Shown piece by piece: positions 1-6,220 of a stretch of 6,881 bases of DNA. The stretch is from JACKOD01 sp041591635. GTDB taxonomy: Bacteria; Pseudomonadota; Gammaproteobacteria; Pseudomonadales; Oleiphilaceae. The translations under genes were made by a program, and so were the position numbers. The notes beneath the pieces were generated by a model. It searched no databases. It was not told where the DNA came from and saw only the letters and a program-made list of their open reading frames with translations. Location of the stretch: the NCBI GenBank assembly GCA_041591635.1, contig JBFHRO010000176.1, positions 1 through 6,881 of the forward strand, given 5' to 3'. Within the stretch, counting starts at the first letter, position 1; each line of letters starts with the position of its first letter.

Positions 1-720
1 AATGTAATGGCGGCCATCGGGGGAGATCAGTGCGTCGTATGGCTGCTTGCCCGCCTGGGGAAAGCGGGTAATGGCAACCGGGCTCTGGCTGAAATCGGCA
101 ATCCGGATTTCGTGGGCATCAAACAGGCTGTAGACAAATCGTTGCCCCGGTGCATCGACCAGGCCTACCACTTTCGATTGCTGGGGTTTGCCGGCTTCAT
201 CTTGATAGGTGGCCGGCAAATCGGCTACCAGATCCAGTGTTTGGGCATCAAATACCTTGACGCCACCCGGAGTATAGTTGGACACAGCAATCAGCTTGCC
301 ATCCTGGGAGATGGCACCACCAATGCTGTTGCCCGATTGCATCACGCGCTTGTCGATACGCTGGTTGAGCATGTCGACTTTGGTCAAGCCGCCGTCCCGC
401 CCGAATACGTAGGCAAATTGCTGGTCGCGGGAATACACAATGGAGGCATGTGACAGATCCCCCAGGCCAGTGATGCGGGCGACTATTTCTTTTGTGCTGG
501 TATTGACCAGTGAAACCGCACCGTCGGCACGCTCGATAACCGTGCCCATGTCGCCGGTGGCCTTGAACAGGGTAGGCGGGGGTATCAGGGGGGCCTGACT
601 GCAACCGGAAAGCGCCAGACTTGCGGTCGCCACGAGGACGCCAGCACGCATCATGGCGCGAAGAAGGTTTGTTTTAGTCGGGCTTGCGGTCATTTTTGTT
701 TTCATAGCAGTCGCCGGCAT
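1..720 (-). CDS. nirF: NirF, heme d1 biosynthesis lipoprotein (partial, C-terminus cut by window edge)
   Basis: NirF is a periplasmic beta-propeller protein related to the d1 domain of NirS and to NirN. It is required for a late step of heme d1 synthesis, although its exact reaction is debated. The frame is open from 720 to base 1, giving 240 codons; family members have about 390, so roughly the last third lies outside. After a charged N-terminus comes a hydrophobic stretch ending in the lipobox L-S-G-C (Cys40 from the first ATG), so it is probably a lipoprotein; Ser after the Cys favours the outer membrane. The propeller begins with VIERADGAVSLVNT and includes FGRDGGLTKVDML and SNYTPGGVKVFDA, typical of NirF/NirS repeats. 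The start at 720 has a GAGGGAG sequence 13 bases upstream. ATG 654 or 651 would give a more compact lipoprotein signal but lacks a ribosome binding site. The gene follows nirC by 18 bases, clearly in one operon. Confidence 0.9.
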   Translation of the reverse strand, partial: MPATAMKTKMTASPTKTNLLRAMMRAGVLVATASLALSGCSQAPLIPPPTLFKATGDMGTVIERADGAVSLVNTSTKEIVARITGLGDLSHASIVYSRDQQFAYVFGRDGGLTKVDMLNQRIDKRVMQSGNSIGGAISQDGKLIAVSNYTPGGVKVFDAQTLDLVADLPATYQDEAGKPQQSKVVGLVDAPGQRFVYSLFDAHEIRIADFSQSPVAITRFPQAGKQPYDALISPDGRHYI

Positions 721-738
721 TCAGTGATTTCAACTCCC

Positions 739-1095
739 TCAAGGGGAAGGACTTTGGGTGGCGGTGTCGCCTTGCTCTGGTCCATGGTGGCGGATGTAGT
801 CGGCCAGCCAGCGCGCATCGGCTTCGGTAAGAATGCCTTGCCAGGGAGGCATGGCGGTTCCGGGTCGCCCGTGCAAAATAGTTAAAACGAGATACTCGTC
901 GGGTTTGTCTGCCAGTCGGTCTTTTGACAGCGCGGGGCCAAGTCCACCTTTAAGCGTCATGCCGTGGCAGGAGCCGCAGTCATGCCGCAGCAGGTGGCGC
1001 AACGTCTCGGCCCGATCGGGTGCGATGGCCTCCAGCGCACTTACGGGCGCTGCGAGCATCATTCCCCACAGAAGTACCCAGCCGCCGCGAGTCAT
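739..1095 (-). CDS. nirC: NirC-type periplasmic monoheme cytochrome c
   Basis: A small class I cytochrome c of 118 residues. A signal peptide (about residues 1-20, ending in APVSA) sends it to the periplasm. The heme c motif CGSCH is at residues 40-44, and the likely distal ligand is Met82 in GTAMPPW. Length, motif placement and position directly before nirF match NirC, a nir-cluster cytochrome that can donate electrons to NirS and has been linked to heme d1 maturation. The ATG has no convincing Shine-Dalgarno sequence. It begins one base after the TGA of the upstream micro-ORF (TGACATG), so translation is probably coupled to that ORF. The C-terminal tail after residue 105 is polar and low in complexity. 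Another small cytochrome c555-like role is possible, but the context strongly favours NirC. Confidence 0.85.
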   Translation of the reverse strand: MTRGGWVLLWGMMLAAPVSALEAIAPDRAETLRHLLRHDCGSCHGMTLKGGLGPALSKDRLADKPDEYLVLTILHGRPGTAMPPWQGILTEADARWLADYIRHHGPEQGDTATQSPSP

Positions 1096-1096
1096 G

Positions 1097-1201
1097 TCAG
1101 AAGAAACTCAGGGTGGTCAGGGTCATGCTGAAAATGGCGATTACAAAACACGCCGTTTCAGCCTTGAGTTTGGTGGTTTCGGAGACTTTGTTGAGTTTCA
1201 T
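1097..1201 (-). CDS. 34-residue single-span membrane micro-protein, unknown function
   Basis: A short frame begins with ATG at 1201 and ends with TGA at 1099-1097. The start is preceded by AGGTGATCCT, so AGG lies seven bases from the ATG, a good ribosome binding site. The peptide has a charged N-terminal half (MKLNKVSETTKLKAE) followed by about 19 mostly hydrophobic residues (TACFVIAIFSMTLTTLSFF), which could form one membrane span with the N-terminus in the cytoplasm. Its stop lies one base before the nirC start, while nirC has no ribosome binding site of its own. This arrangement supports real translation, either for a functional peptide or to load ribosomes onto nirC. I recognise no family. 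It could also be a pure leader ORF, or a chance frame. Confidence 0.55.
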   Translation of the reverse strand: MKLNKVSETTKLKAETACFVIAIFSMTLTTLSFF

Positions 1202-1250
1202 AGGATCACCTGTCGTCAGTTGTTACCTGTGGCATTGCCGTGCGTCCCGG

Positions 1251-1580
1251 CTATTCAACAACATGCACAATCCCGCGCATTTGCTCATGTGGCCCGCAGC
1301 GATAGCGATACTCGCCGGGCTTGTCAAACGTCATTTCAAAGCTTTCGTCAGGAAAAAAGTACTCGGATTCAACACCATCAGCGCCTTCAAATTTTACGCT
1401 GTGATATTGACGTTTCTCACGATTTACCCAACGCACCTTGTCGCCTTTTTTTACTGTGATTTCGGCGGGGCGAAACTCGTATTTTTCTATGGCGATCTCT
1501 ACTTCTTCGGCTTGCACTGGAATGTTCCAGGTCATGGCCGTCACTAACAGGAAAGACGAAAGTGATTTGACCTTGTACAT
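1251..1580 (-). CDS. Periplasmic cupredoxin (type 1 copper electron carrier)
   Basis: A small blue-copper protein of 109 residues. A signal peptide is cleaved probably after PVQA (residue 24). The mature part is a single cupredoxin domain of about 85 residues. The type 1 copper ligands are visible: His60 (QYHSV) and the C-terminal loop Cys95-x2-His98-x2-Met101 (CGPHEQM), resembling amicyanin or plastocyanin-like proteins. Such proteins carry single electrons in the periplasm, so it is a plausible donor to NirS or another denitrification enzyme; that role is inferred from position. The start at 1580 is chosen because AGGGAG lies eight bases upstream and the signal peptide begins there; an ATG at 1682 in the same frame would add 34 residues unlike a leader. 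It is the first gene of the minus-strand run leading to nirC and nirF, and an FNR-type site lies about 95 bases upstream. Confidence 0.88.
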   Translation of the reverse strand: MYKVKSLSSFLLVTAMTWNIPVQAEEVEIAIEKYEFRPAEITVKKGDKVRWVNREKRQYHSVKFEGADGVESEYFFPDESFEMTFDKPGEYRYRCGPHEQMRGIVHVVE

Positions 1581-1668
1581 GGCGAAAACTCCCTGAGATG
1601 CGCAAAATCGCCCAAGTAGAATAACCCTAAATGTATAGCTATCCTGCCATACACAAAGATGATGAGGT

Positions 1669-1682
1669 TTGACAATGGTCAA
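1669..1682. promoter_or_regulatory. FNR/DNR-type operator, perfect palindrome
   Basis: TTGACAATGGTCAA is a perfect TTGAC-N4-GTCAA inverted repeat, the geometry of the CRP/FNR family and close to DNR/NNR sites of denitrifiers. Its centre (1675.5) is about 95 bases upstream of the cupredoxin start, so it can activate that operon. A possible -10 for it is TATACA at 1637-1632 on the minus strand, which would place the site near -52 rather than the ideal -41.5. The site also covers the ATG at 1675 of the divergent plus-strand gene. It cannot serve as a normal upstream activator there, and could instead block its transcription. Confidence 0.75.
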
Positions 1683-2487
1683 TGGTTCGAAAAACCGCTA
1701 TGCCAAAACCTGCCGGCGCGCGCTGGCACTAGGCGCCTTGGTGAGTGTGGGTGGATGGGGTTACGCCGCGTCATCCTCCGGCGAGGTTAGCCCAATTGCC
1801 AGCACAGGCAAGCCGACGGCTGTGCCACTGGTGATTCAGGGCGGTGAGGGCGGGCAAGATACAGTTGCGGCGCGCGAAGCCTTGCAGCGCTGGCTGACAG
1901 AGCATGGCTGTTTTGTCACCGTCAGAGTTAGCGACGCAGCGGCTGTTGCCAGCGCAACGGATTTTTCCGGCTGGCGTTTCGAAGTGACCGAAACGGCCCC
2001 CGCCAACGCCCGGCTGCGGGCGAAAACCCGTGACGATCTTCCTCTTACCGTTACCTGGCTGGTGTCTGCTGCATCGAACACCGGGGATTTGACCAGTCTT
2101 GAAGGGGAGCGGCTGGCCTTGCTCAACGCCAACTCCGTGCTGGGCTGGAAAGTACCGCTGGATCTGCTGCGACAGGCAAATATCAAGATTGATCCGGCGC
2201 GGATTTACCATACGCACGCCTATGAAGGCGCCGTTGCTTTGCTCTTGCATCATGATGTCTTTGCCACCGCCATTCCCAGGCCACTGGCGCAAGGATGGGC
2301 GCACGCCAATGATTTGGCGATGGTTGGTGAAAGCGCCCCTTACTGGGCGGGTCTGAGTAGTGGGGGCGGCGAATTGCAGGCGTGCGTCTCTGCCTGGCAG
2401 GAATTGCAGCGCGAAGGGCGCAATGATGCCCGTTTTGGCTTGTTTCCATCCTGGCTGGTGGGGTTTGAGCCCCTGTCATCACCCTGA
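1675..2487 (+). CDS. Exported PhnD-like periplasmic binding protein, ligand unknown
   Basis: A 270-residue protein with an N-terminal signal (Arg14-Arg15 then a hydrophobic run to about Ala31-Ala32), so it is periplasmic. The sequence resembles the PhnD/SsuA class of type 2 periplasmic binding folds. Residues about 140-225 carry the typical pattern: LEGERLALLNANSVLGWKVP, then a helix and HTHAYEGAVALLLHHDVFATA, where such proteins test whether the ligand cleft is filled. No permease or ATPase gene lies next to it, so it may act as a sensor or scavenging protein rather than a transporter part. The ATG at 1675 is chosen because GATGAGG sits seven bases upstream; a TTG at 1669 in frame would put that motif too close. 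The gene is alone on its strand, divergent from the cupredoxin operon and convergent with the multiheme cytochrome gene. A role in denitrification is inferred only from location. Confidence 0.72.
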   Translation: MVNGSKNRYAKTCRRALALGALVSVGGWGYAASSSGEVSPIASTGKPTAVPLVIQGGEGGQDTVAAREALQRWLTEHGCFVTVRVSDAAAVASATDFSGWRFEVTETAPANARLRAKTRDDLPLTVTWLVSAASNTGDLTSLEGERLALLNANSVLGWKVPLDLLRQANIKIDPARIYHTHAYEGAVALLLHHDVFATAIPRPLAQGWAHANDLAMVGESAPYWAGLSSGGGELQACVSAWQELQREGRNDARFGLFPSWLVGFEPLSSP

Positions 2488-2504
2488 GGTGGTGTCAGGT
2501 AGCT

Positions 2505-2528
2505 ACCGGTTGAAAACGAAAAACCGGT
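2505..2528 (+). other. Hairpin after the PhnD-like gene
   Basis: ACCGGTT (2505-2511) pairs with AACCGGT (2522-2528) across a ten-base A-rich loop, 17 bases after the plus-strand stop codon. No T-run follows, so termination by this hairpin alone is doubtful; with the next hairpin it may protect the mRNA end. Confidence 0.45.
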
Positions 2529-2539
2529 GAACAGAACGC

Positions 2540-2567
2540 AAAAAAGCGGCCCGCAGGCCGCCTTCTT
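2540..2567 (-). terminator. Intrinsic terminator of the multiheme cytochrome gene, probably bidirectional
   Basis: GCGGCC (2546-2551) and GGCCGC (2556-2561) form a GC-rich stem with a four-base loop CGCA. Read on the minus strand the stem is followed directly by six T residues (complement of 2540-2545), a classic intrinsic terminator for the gene ending at 2602. On the plus strand the stem is followed by CTTCTT, a weaker tail that may still stop the convergent gene. Confidence 0.8.
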
Positions 2568-2571
2568 GCTG

Positions 2572-2596
2572 ATCGCTTCGCGGGTGCGAAAGCGAT
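2572..2596 (-). other. Second hairpin just past the multiheme cytochrome stop codon
   Basis: ATCGCTTCGC (2572-2581) pairs with GCGAAAGCGAT (2586-2596) with one bulged A and loop GGGT. It starts five bases after the TAA at 2604-2602 and lies upstream, in transcript order, of the T-tailed terminator. It probably stabilises the 3' end of the mRNA. Confidence 0.5.
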
Positions 2597-2601
2597 GCAG
2601 G

Positions 2602-4305
2602 TTACTGTTTCACTGCGTTGATTTCAGCTTCGGCATTGTCAAAGCCGAGTTTGTAGCCCAGTGATACATGATGGAAGCGGGAATCACTGTAATCATCGTG
2701 AATGGCAAACCCGATGTTGTAGATCGCGCCGGTATCAAGGCTGATGTCGCCCTCGCTGGCGGATTTGAGCTTGCGTTTCATTTCGATGATCCAGTGGCCA
2801 TCCACTTGCTGTGCCGAGAACTCGGCGCCCTGACCGCCAGACATCTTGCGCTCATCAAGCAGGTAACCATCTTCGGTCGTGCCGGTCCCTACGGAGTAGC
2901 GAATGATATCCAGGAACTTGCCGGCACTCAGTTCGGCGGCAATTTCTGCCGGAGTCTTGAGTTTATCCCAGCCGCCCAGCGGATCGCCTTTCATGTTCAC
3001 TTCGGTACGGCTTTCGCCCAGGTATTTGGTCAGCCCCTTGGCAGTGTCCAGGCGCGAGGCTTCCGGATAGGCGCTCAAGGCTTCGGCAGTGGGTTGCCCA
3101 GGCATCTTGTTTGCGTCTTCATGGCAACTGCCCCAGCAGCCCGCCCTGTCGGTAAACTCAGGGTCATCGGTGCCTACCATCATCGCCAGCTTAATCTGAT
3201 TCTGCGGATCCATTTTTCCGCCCTCGGCAAACGCCACCGGCACATGGGCGGTGTCAGCCCAGGAGAACTGCAGATACAGATGCTCGGAATCATGAGCGGC
3301 CTTGACCACCATGGGAATGCTGCCGCGCTTGCCGGCAATAGGCGTCGGCTCGAGTTTTTCGCCGGTTACGATTTTTTGGCCCATGTCGGCGGCTTCCATC
3401 TCATGACACTCGAGGCAACGGTCACCCTTGGTGAACGAACGCTTGCCACCGTGATCGCGACCGTGAATCCATTCAATAGATGCCTGGCCAGGATAAAAGA
3501 GCGTCATTTCCTTGCCCGGGATGTTAGCCCAGTTGATGCTGCTGACAGCACCGGAGGCGGCCGCAGGCGCGCTGCTGGCTGCAGGGCTTGAGGCAGGGGC
3601 GGCGACGGGCTTAACAGCCTCGGGTTCGGCACTCTTTTGTGTGGCTTCGAGCAAATCTTTGGCGAACAGGTGCAGTGTGGCGTTTTTCTTCGCCAGTTCG
3701 GGGTCTGGAGCTTCGAGTTTTTCCAGCTCTTCTTCACTGAGCTGATCCCGCACATTGGTGTGCGCGATGCCCTTGTGACAGTCAATACAGGTGTTGCCTG
3801 CTTGCAAGGCTTCTGTGTGCTGCTTCATGGCACGAGGTTTTTGCGCTTTTTGGTACATGTACTCAAAGCTGTGGCAGTTTCTGCACTCCCGCGAGTCAGA
3901 TTCTTTCATGCGCTCCCACTCGTGTTTCGCCAGTACCAGGCGCTTGGCATCAAATTTCTCGGGGGTATCGATGGTGCCGAGCATTTTGTGCAGCAGTTCG
4001 TTGGATGCCTGAATCTTGCGCTGGATCTTGTGAATCCAGTCTTTGGGAACGTGACAGTCAGGGCAGGTGGCGCGCACGCCCGACCTGTTGCTGTAGTGAA
4101 TGGTTTCCTTGTATTCCATGTAGACGTTGTCTTCCATCTCGTGACAGGAAATACAGAATTCTTCAGTGTTGGTCAGTTCGAGAGACCAGTTGAAGCCACC
4201 CCAAAAAATCACACCAATCGCCATAAAGATGAGTGAGGTGCCAATCGAGGTGCCGAGAATCAGTTTTTTGGCTAGTAGACGACTTAGCCAGGATTTGTCA
4301 TTCAT
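2602..4305 (-). CDS. Membrane-anchored multiheme cytochrome c: NapC/NirT domain fused to an EB_dh-like heme domain
   Basis: A 567-residue protein in two modules. Residues 1-185 match the NapC/NirT/NrfH family: a membrane anchor (about 15-38) and four heme motifs, CISCH 51-55 (followed by Met57), CPDCH 81-85, CRNCH 141-145 and CIDCH 173-177. Such domains oxidise quinol in the inner membrane and pass electrons to periplasmic reductases. An Ala/Pro-rich linker (about 224-258) leads to a C-terminal module of about 300 residues resembling the ethylbenzene dehydrogenase gamma-type heme-binding domain. It carries CLECH at 297-301 and an atypical C-x3-CH (CWGSCH) at 390-395. Ordinary NirT has about 200 residues, so this is a large fusion. 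The start at 4305 follows GGAGAG seven bases away; ATG 4320 has no such site. It lies 199 bases after nirS on the same strand, so it may be the quinol-to-NirS electron path; that role is inferred. Confidence 0.85.
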   Translation of the reverse strand: MNDKSWLSRLLAKKLILGTSIGTSLIFMAIGVIFWGGFNWSLELTNTEEFCISCHEMEDNVYMEYKETIHYSNRSGVRATCPDCHVPKDWIHKIQRKIQASNELLHKMLGTIDTPEKFDAKRLVLAKHEWERMKESDSRECRNCHSFEYMYQKAQKPRAMKQHTEALQAGNTCIDCHKGIAHTNVRDQLSEEELEKLEAPDPELAKKNATLHLFAKDLLEATQKSAEPEAVKPVAAPASSPAASSAPAAASGAVSSINWANIPGKEMTLFYPGQASIEWIHGRDHGGKRSFTKGDRCLECHEMEAADMGQKIVTGEKLEPTPIAGKRGSIPMVVKAAHDSEHLYLQFSWADTAHVPVAFAEGGKMDPQNQIKLAMMVGTDDPEFTDRAGCWGSCHEDANKMPGQPTAEALSAYPEASRLDTAKGLTKYLGESRTEVNMKGDPLGGWDKLKTPAEIAAELSAGKFLDIIRYSVGTGTTEDGYLLDERKMSGGQGAEFSAQQVDGHWIIEMKRKLKSASEGDISLDTGAIYNIGFAIHDDYSDSRFHHVSLGYKLGFDNAEAEINAVKQ

Positions 4306-4465
4306 GGGTTTGCTCTCCATCCGGGCCGATCTAGTCAGGAATCCTCTTGCGGATTTCGCTAGGCAATCATGGTGTTAACGCTGATCCACAATGGTGTGGT
4401 TATTATTGGTTGGTATCGGCTGAACATTTGAAAATACGGTTGTGGGTGTTTCTGGCGTGACAGTT

Positions 4466-4492
4466 GCGAAGGGCGAAATGCTCGCCCTTCGC
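4466..4492 (-). other. Strong hairpin in the nirS to multiheme cytochrome gap
   Basis: A perfect 11-base inverted repeat, GCGAAGGGCGA (4466-4476) and TCGCCCTTCGC (4482-4492), with a five-base loop begins 12 bases after the nirS stop. In the direction of transcription it is followed by AACTGTCACG, without a T-run, so it is not a typical intrinsic terminator. It may stabilise the nirS message or partly reduce read-through into the next gene. The rest of the gap (4306-4465) shows no FNR-type box and no clear promoter. Confidence 0.6.
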
Positions 4493-4504
4493 TCAGGTCA
4501 GACC

Positions 4505-6142
4505 TCAGGTCTTGTGGTTAACCCGGTTGTACACGTTGAACTTGCCAGTTGGTGTTGTCAGGCCTTTGATGCGGGTAATCTCTTTGAGTGTTTTCGCATC
4601 GTAAACCACGATTTCACCTGTGGGGTTCTTCGAGTCTTTCATGTTCCACACAGATACCCAAACCTCTGTGCCTTTTTCGTTGAACTCCATATGCAGAGCG
4701 GCTTTTCCAGCCTCTTCAGTGACGCGAATGGTCTTGACTACCTTGCGGGTATCTTTGTCGATGACCTTCACGCTCTGCTGAATTTCAGGCTCGGGATGCT
4801 TCAGCTGATCTGCCCAGACGTACTGTGAATCCGGATGGGTACGGATGAACACGCCGGCACCATCAGTCTCAACGGTGTAACACATTTTCCAGGCCTGATC
4901 CGGATGTTTGATCGGGTCGCTTCCCCAAACAGAGACTTCACCTTTGCCAAGGTGCGTGGTACCACTGACCGGGCCGCAGGTTTTATCCGTCCAGTTCGCG
5001 CCAGGGCCCGGGTGGGGCAGGGCGGCGGTATCAATCAGTTTTTCCAGTTTGCGGGTTTTGGTATCTACGATCGCCATCTTGTTGGAGGCGTTCGCAGCAA
5101 TCTGGAAATAACGCCCTGTGGGATCAAAGAAGCCGTCATGCAGGAACTTGGCGGTATTGATCTTGTCGATACGCAGGTTGTCCAGATCGCTATAATCGAC
5201 CTGCCAGATCTGGCCCAATTCCTTGATGGCAACAACCCAGGTAGGTTCGTTCGGCGTGTTGTAAATGGCCGCAACACGGGATTCGTTCACGTACTCGCCG
5301 TCAACGTTGGTACCGCGAGAGGAAACCACTTTCAGCGGTTCAAGGGTGTTGGCGTCCATGATCACGAAATGGGGTGGCCAGTAACCGCCGGCAATAACGT
5401 ACTTGCCATCACCGGAAACGGCGATGTCACGAGCGTCGTAAGCCATCTGGGTTTCAGCGACGAGCATTTTCTCGGGGGTTTGCCACAGGTCGATTTTGTT
5501 GACCTTGCCATCGCGCCCGATGGTATACCAGAAACGACCGGTATCCTTGGACTTCTCGACCTTGTGATGCTCGGAGCCTTTGATAACGTGCACGGCATAG
5601 CCGGTGTCAATGTGGGCAACGATCTCGTGCTTGTCGCCATCAATGATGGCGGCCTTGCCAGCGTCGCGTTCAATGACCACAAAGAAGTTTTGCCAGTTGC
5701 GGCTGTGCAGCGGCTTGGTGGGGTAGTCTTTGAGGGCGACATACTGCTTGGTACGGTCTTTCATCATTTGCAGTGTCATTTCAGGTGGAACAGGGGGTTC
5801 CATCTGAATATAGGTCGACAGCAACTCAATCTCTTTGGCTGTATAGATGTCATTAAAGTTGTTCATACCACCTTCGGTACCGTTGGTGATAATTTTCTCC
5901 AGACGCTTCTGGCCCAGCTTTAATGTGGATTTGGGCTCGAGTGTTTTACCGGTTGCCCCTTTACGCAGAACACCATGACAGCCAGCGCAGTGCTGGAAAT
6001 ACATGGTCTTGGCTTTTTCAAAATCCGCTTCACTCAGAGTGGGCGTTGCCGCCGCTGCAAAGGCGGCTGTGCTGGAACCAAGGCTGGCAGAGGCGAAGGT
6101 CACCGCTACAGCCAGTTTTTTTAGATGTTGTGTTGTTGTCAT
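4505..6142 (-). CDS. nirS: NirS, cytochrome cd1 nitrite reductase
   Basis: NirS is the periplasmic enzyme that reduces nitrite to nitric oxide, the defining step of denitrification, working as a homodimer with heme c and heme d1. This protein has 545 residues: a signal peptide (about 1-30), a cytochrome c domain with CAGCH at 52-56 and probable ligand Met93, and an eight-bladed d1 propeller. The proximal d1 ligand is His185 (GYAVHV), and the two active-site histidines are His335 (FLHDG) and His377 (PHPGPGAN). Family signatures HGVLRKGATGK, AGGYWPP and TPTGKFNVYN are intact, which separates it from NirN and NirF. It lacks the N-terminal extension that holds Tyr10 or His17/Tyr25 in the Pseudomonas and Paracoccus enzymes, and has about nine extra residues after His185. 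The start at 6142 follows GGGAGAG; ATG 6157 has no ribosome binding site. An FNR-type box lies about 70 bases upstream. Confidence 0.97.
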   Translation of the reverse strand: MTTTQHLKKLAVAVTFASASLGSSTAAFAAAATPTLSEADFEKAKTMYFQHCAGCHGVLRKGATGKTLEPKSTLKLGQKRLEKIITNGTEGGMNNFNDIYTAKEIELLSTYIQMEPPVPPEMTLQMMKDRTKQYVALKDYPTKPLHSRNWQNFFVVIERDAGKAAIIDGDKHEIVAHIDTGYAVHVIKGSEHHKVEKSKDTGRFWYTIGRDGKVNKIDLWQTPEKMLVAETQMAYDARDIAVSGDGKYVIAGGYWPPHFVIMDANTLEPLKVVSSRGTNVDGEYVNESRVAAIYNTPNEPTWVVAIKELGQIWQVDYSDLDNLRIDKINTAKFLHDGFFDPTGRYFQIAANASNKMAIVDTKTRKLEKLIDTAALPHPGPGANWTDKTCGPVSGTTHLGKGEVSVWGSDPIKHPDQAWKMCYTVETDGAGVFIRTHPDSQYVWADQLKHPEPEIQQSVKVIDKDTRKVVKTIRVTEEAGKAALHMEFNEKGTEVWVSVWNMKDSKNPTGEIVVYDAKTLKEITRIKGLTTPTGKFNVYNRVNHKT

Positions 6143-6180
6143 GTGTGACTCTCCCATTGAGGATTAATGTCAGGAACAAA

Positions 6181-6186
6181 AGTAGA
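6181..6186 (-). promoter_or_regulatory. Probable -10 element of the nirS promoter
   Basis: Read on the minus strand this is TCTACT, four of six matches to TATAAT. Its centre is exactly 30 bases downstream of the FNR-type box centre (6213.5), the spacing of a class II FNR-dependent promoter, which puts the transcript start near 6172-6174 and gives a leader of about 30 bases before the ATG. Confidence 0.5.
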
Positions 6187-6206
6187 ACTGGTACCGGATT
6201 CATACC

Positions 6207-6220
6207 TTGATCGGTGTCAA
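6207..6220. promoter_or_regulatory. FNR/DNR-type operator of nirS
   Basis: TTGATCGGTGTCAA fits TTGAY-N4-RTCAA; read toward nirS it is TTGAC-N4-ATCAA. This is the binding pattern of FNR, DNR and NNR regulators, which switch on denitrification genes when oxygen is low and nitrogen oxides are present. Which member of the family binds cannot be told from the site. Confidence 0.82.

Noticed and set aside
1581..1682. N-terminal extension of the cupredoxin to an ATG at 1682
   Set aside because: The extra 34 residues are unlike a leader, the region holds the operator and promoter, and the ATG at 1580 has a strong ribosome binding site and signal peptide.
2668..3591. A 307-codon open frame on the plus strand opposite the multiheme cytochrome gene
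   Set aside because: The minus strand has clear heme motifs and a membrane anchor here; the plus frame has no motif and is a mirror of it.
4386..4399. Palindrome CCACA-ATGG-TGTGG upstream of the multiheme cytochrome gene
   Set aside because: It has the 5-4-5 geometry of an FNR box, but the half-sites do not match the FNR/DNR consensus, and palindromes this short arise by chance.
4492..4511. Direct repeat CTCAGGTC (4492-4499 and 4504-4511) spanning the nirS stop codon
   Set aside because: It is only eight bases, partly inside coding sequence and beside a hairpin; nothing links it to a function.
4835..5923. A 362-codon open frame on the plus strand, antisense to nirS
   Set aside because: It lies entirely within the well-supported nirS gene, shows no recognisable domain, and is expected from the third-position GC bias of the real frame.
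4505..6142. Possibility that the cd1-type gene is nirN rather than nirS
   Set aside because: Both active-site histidines and the NirS signatures HGVLRKGATGK and TPTGKFNVYN are present.
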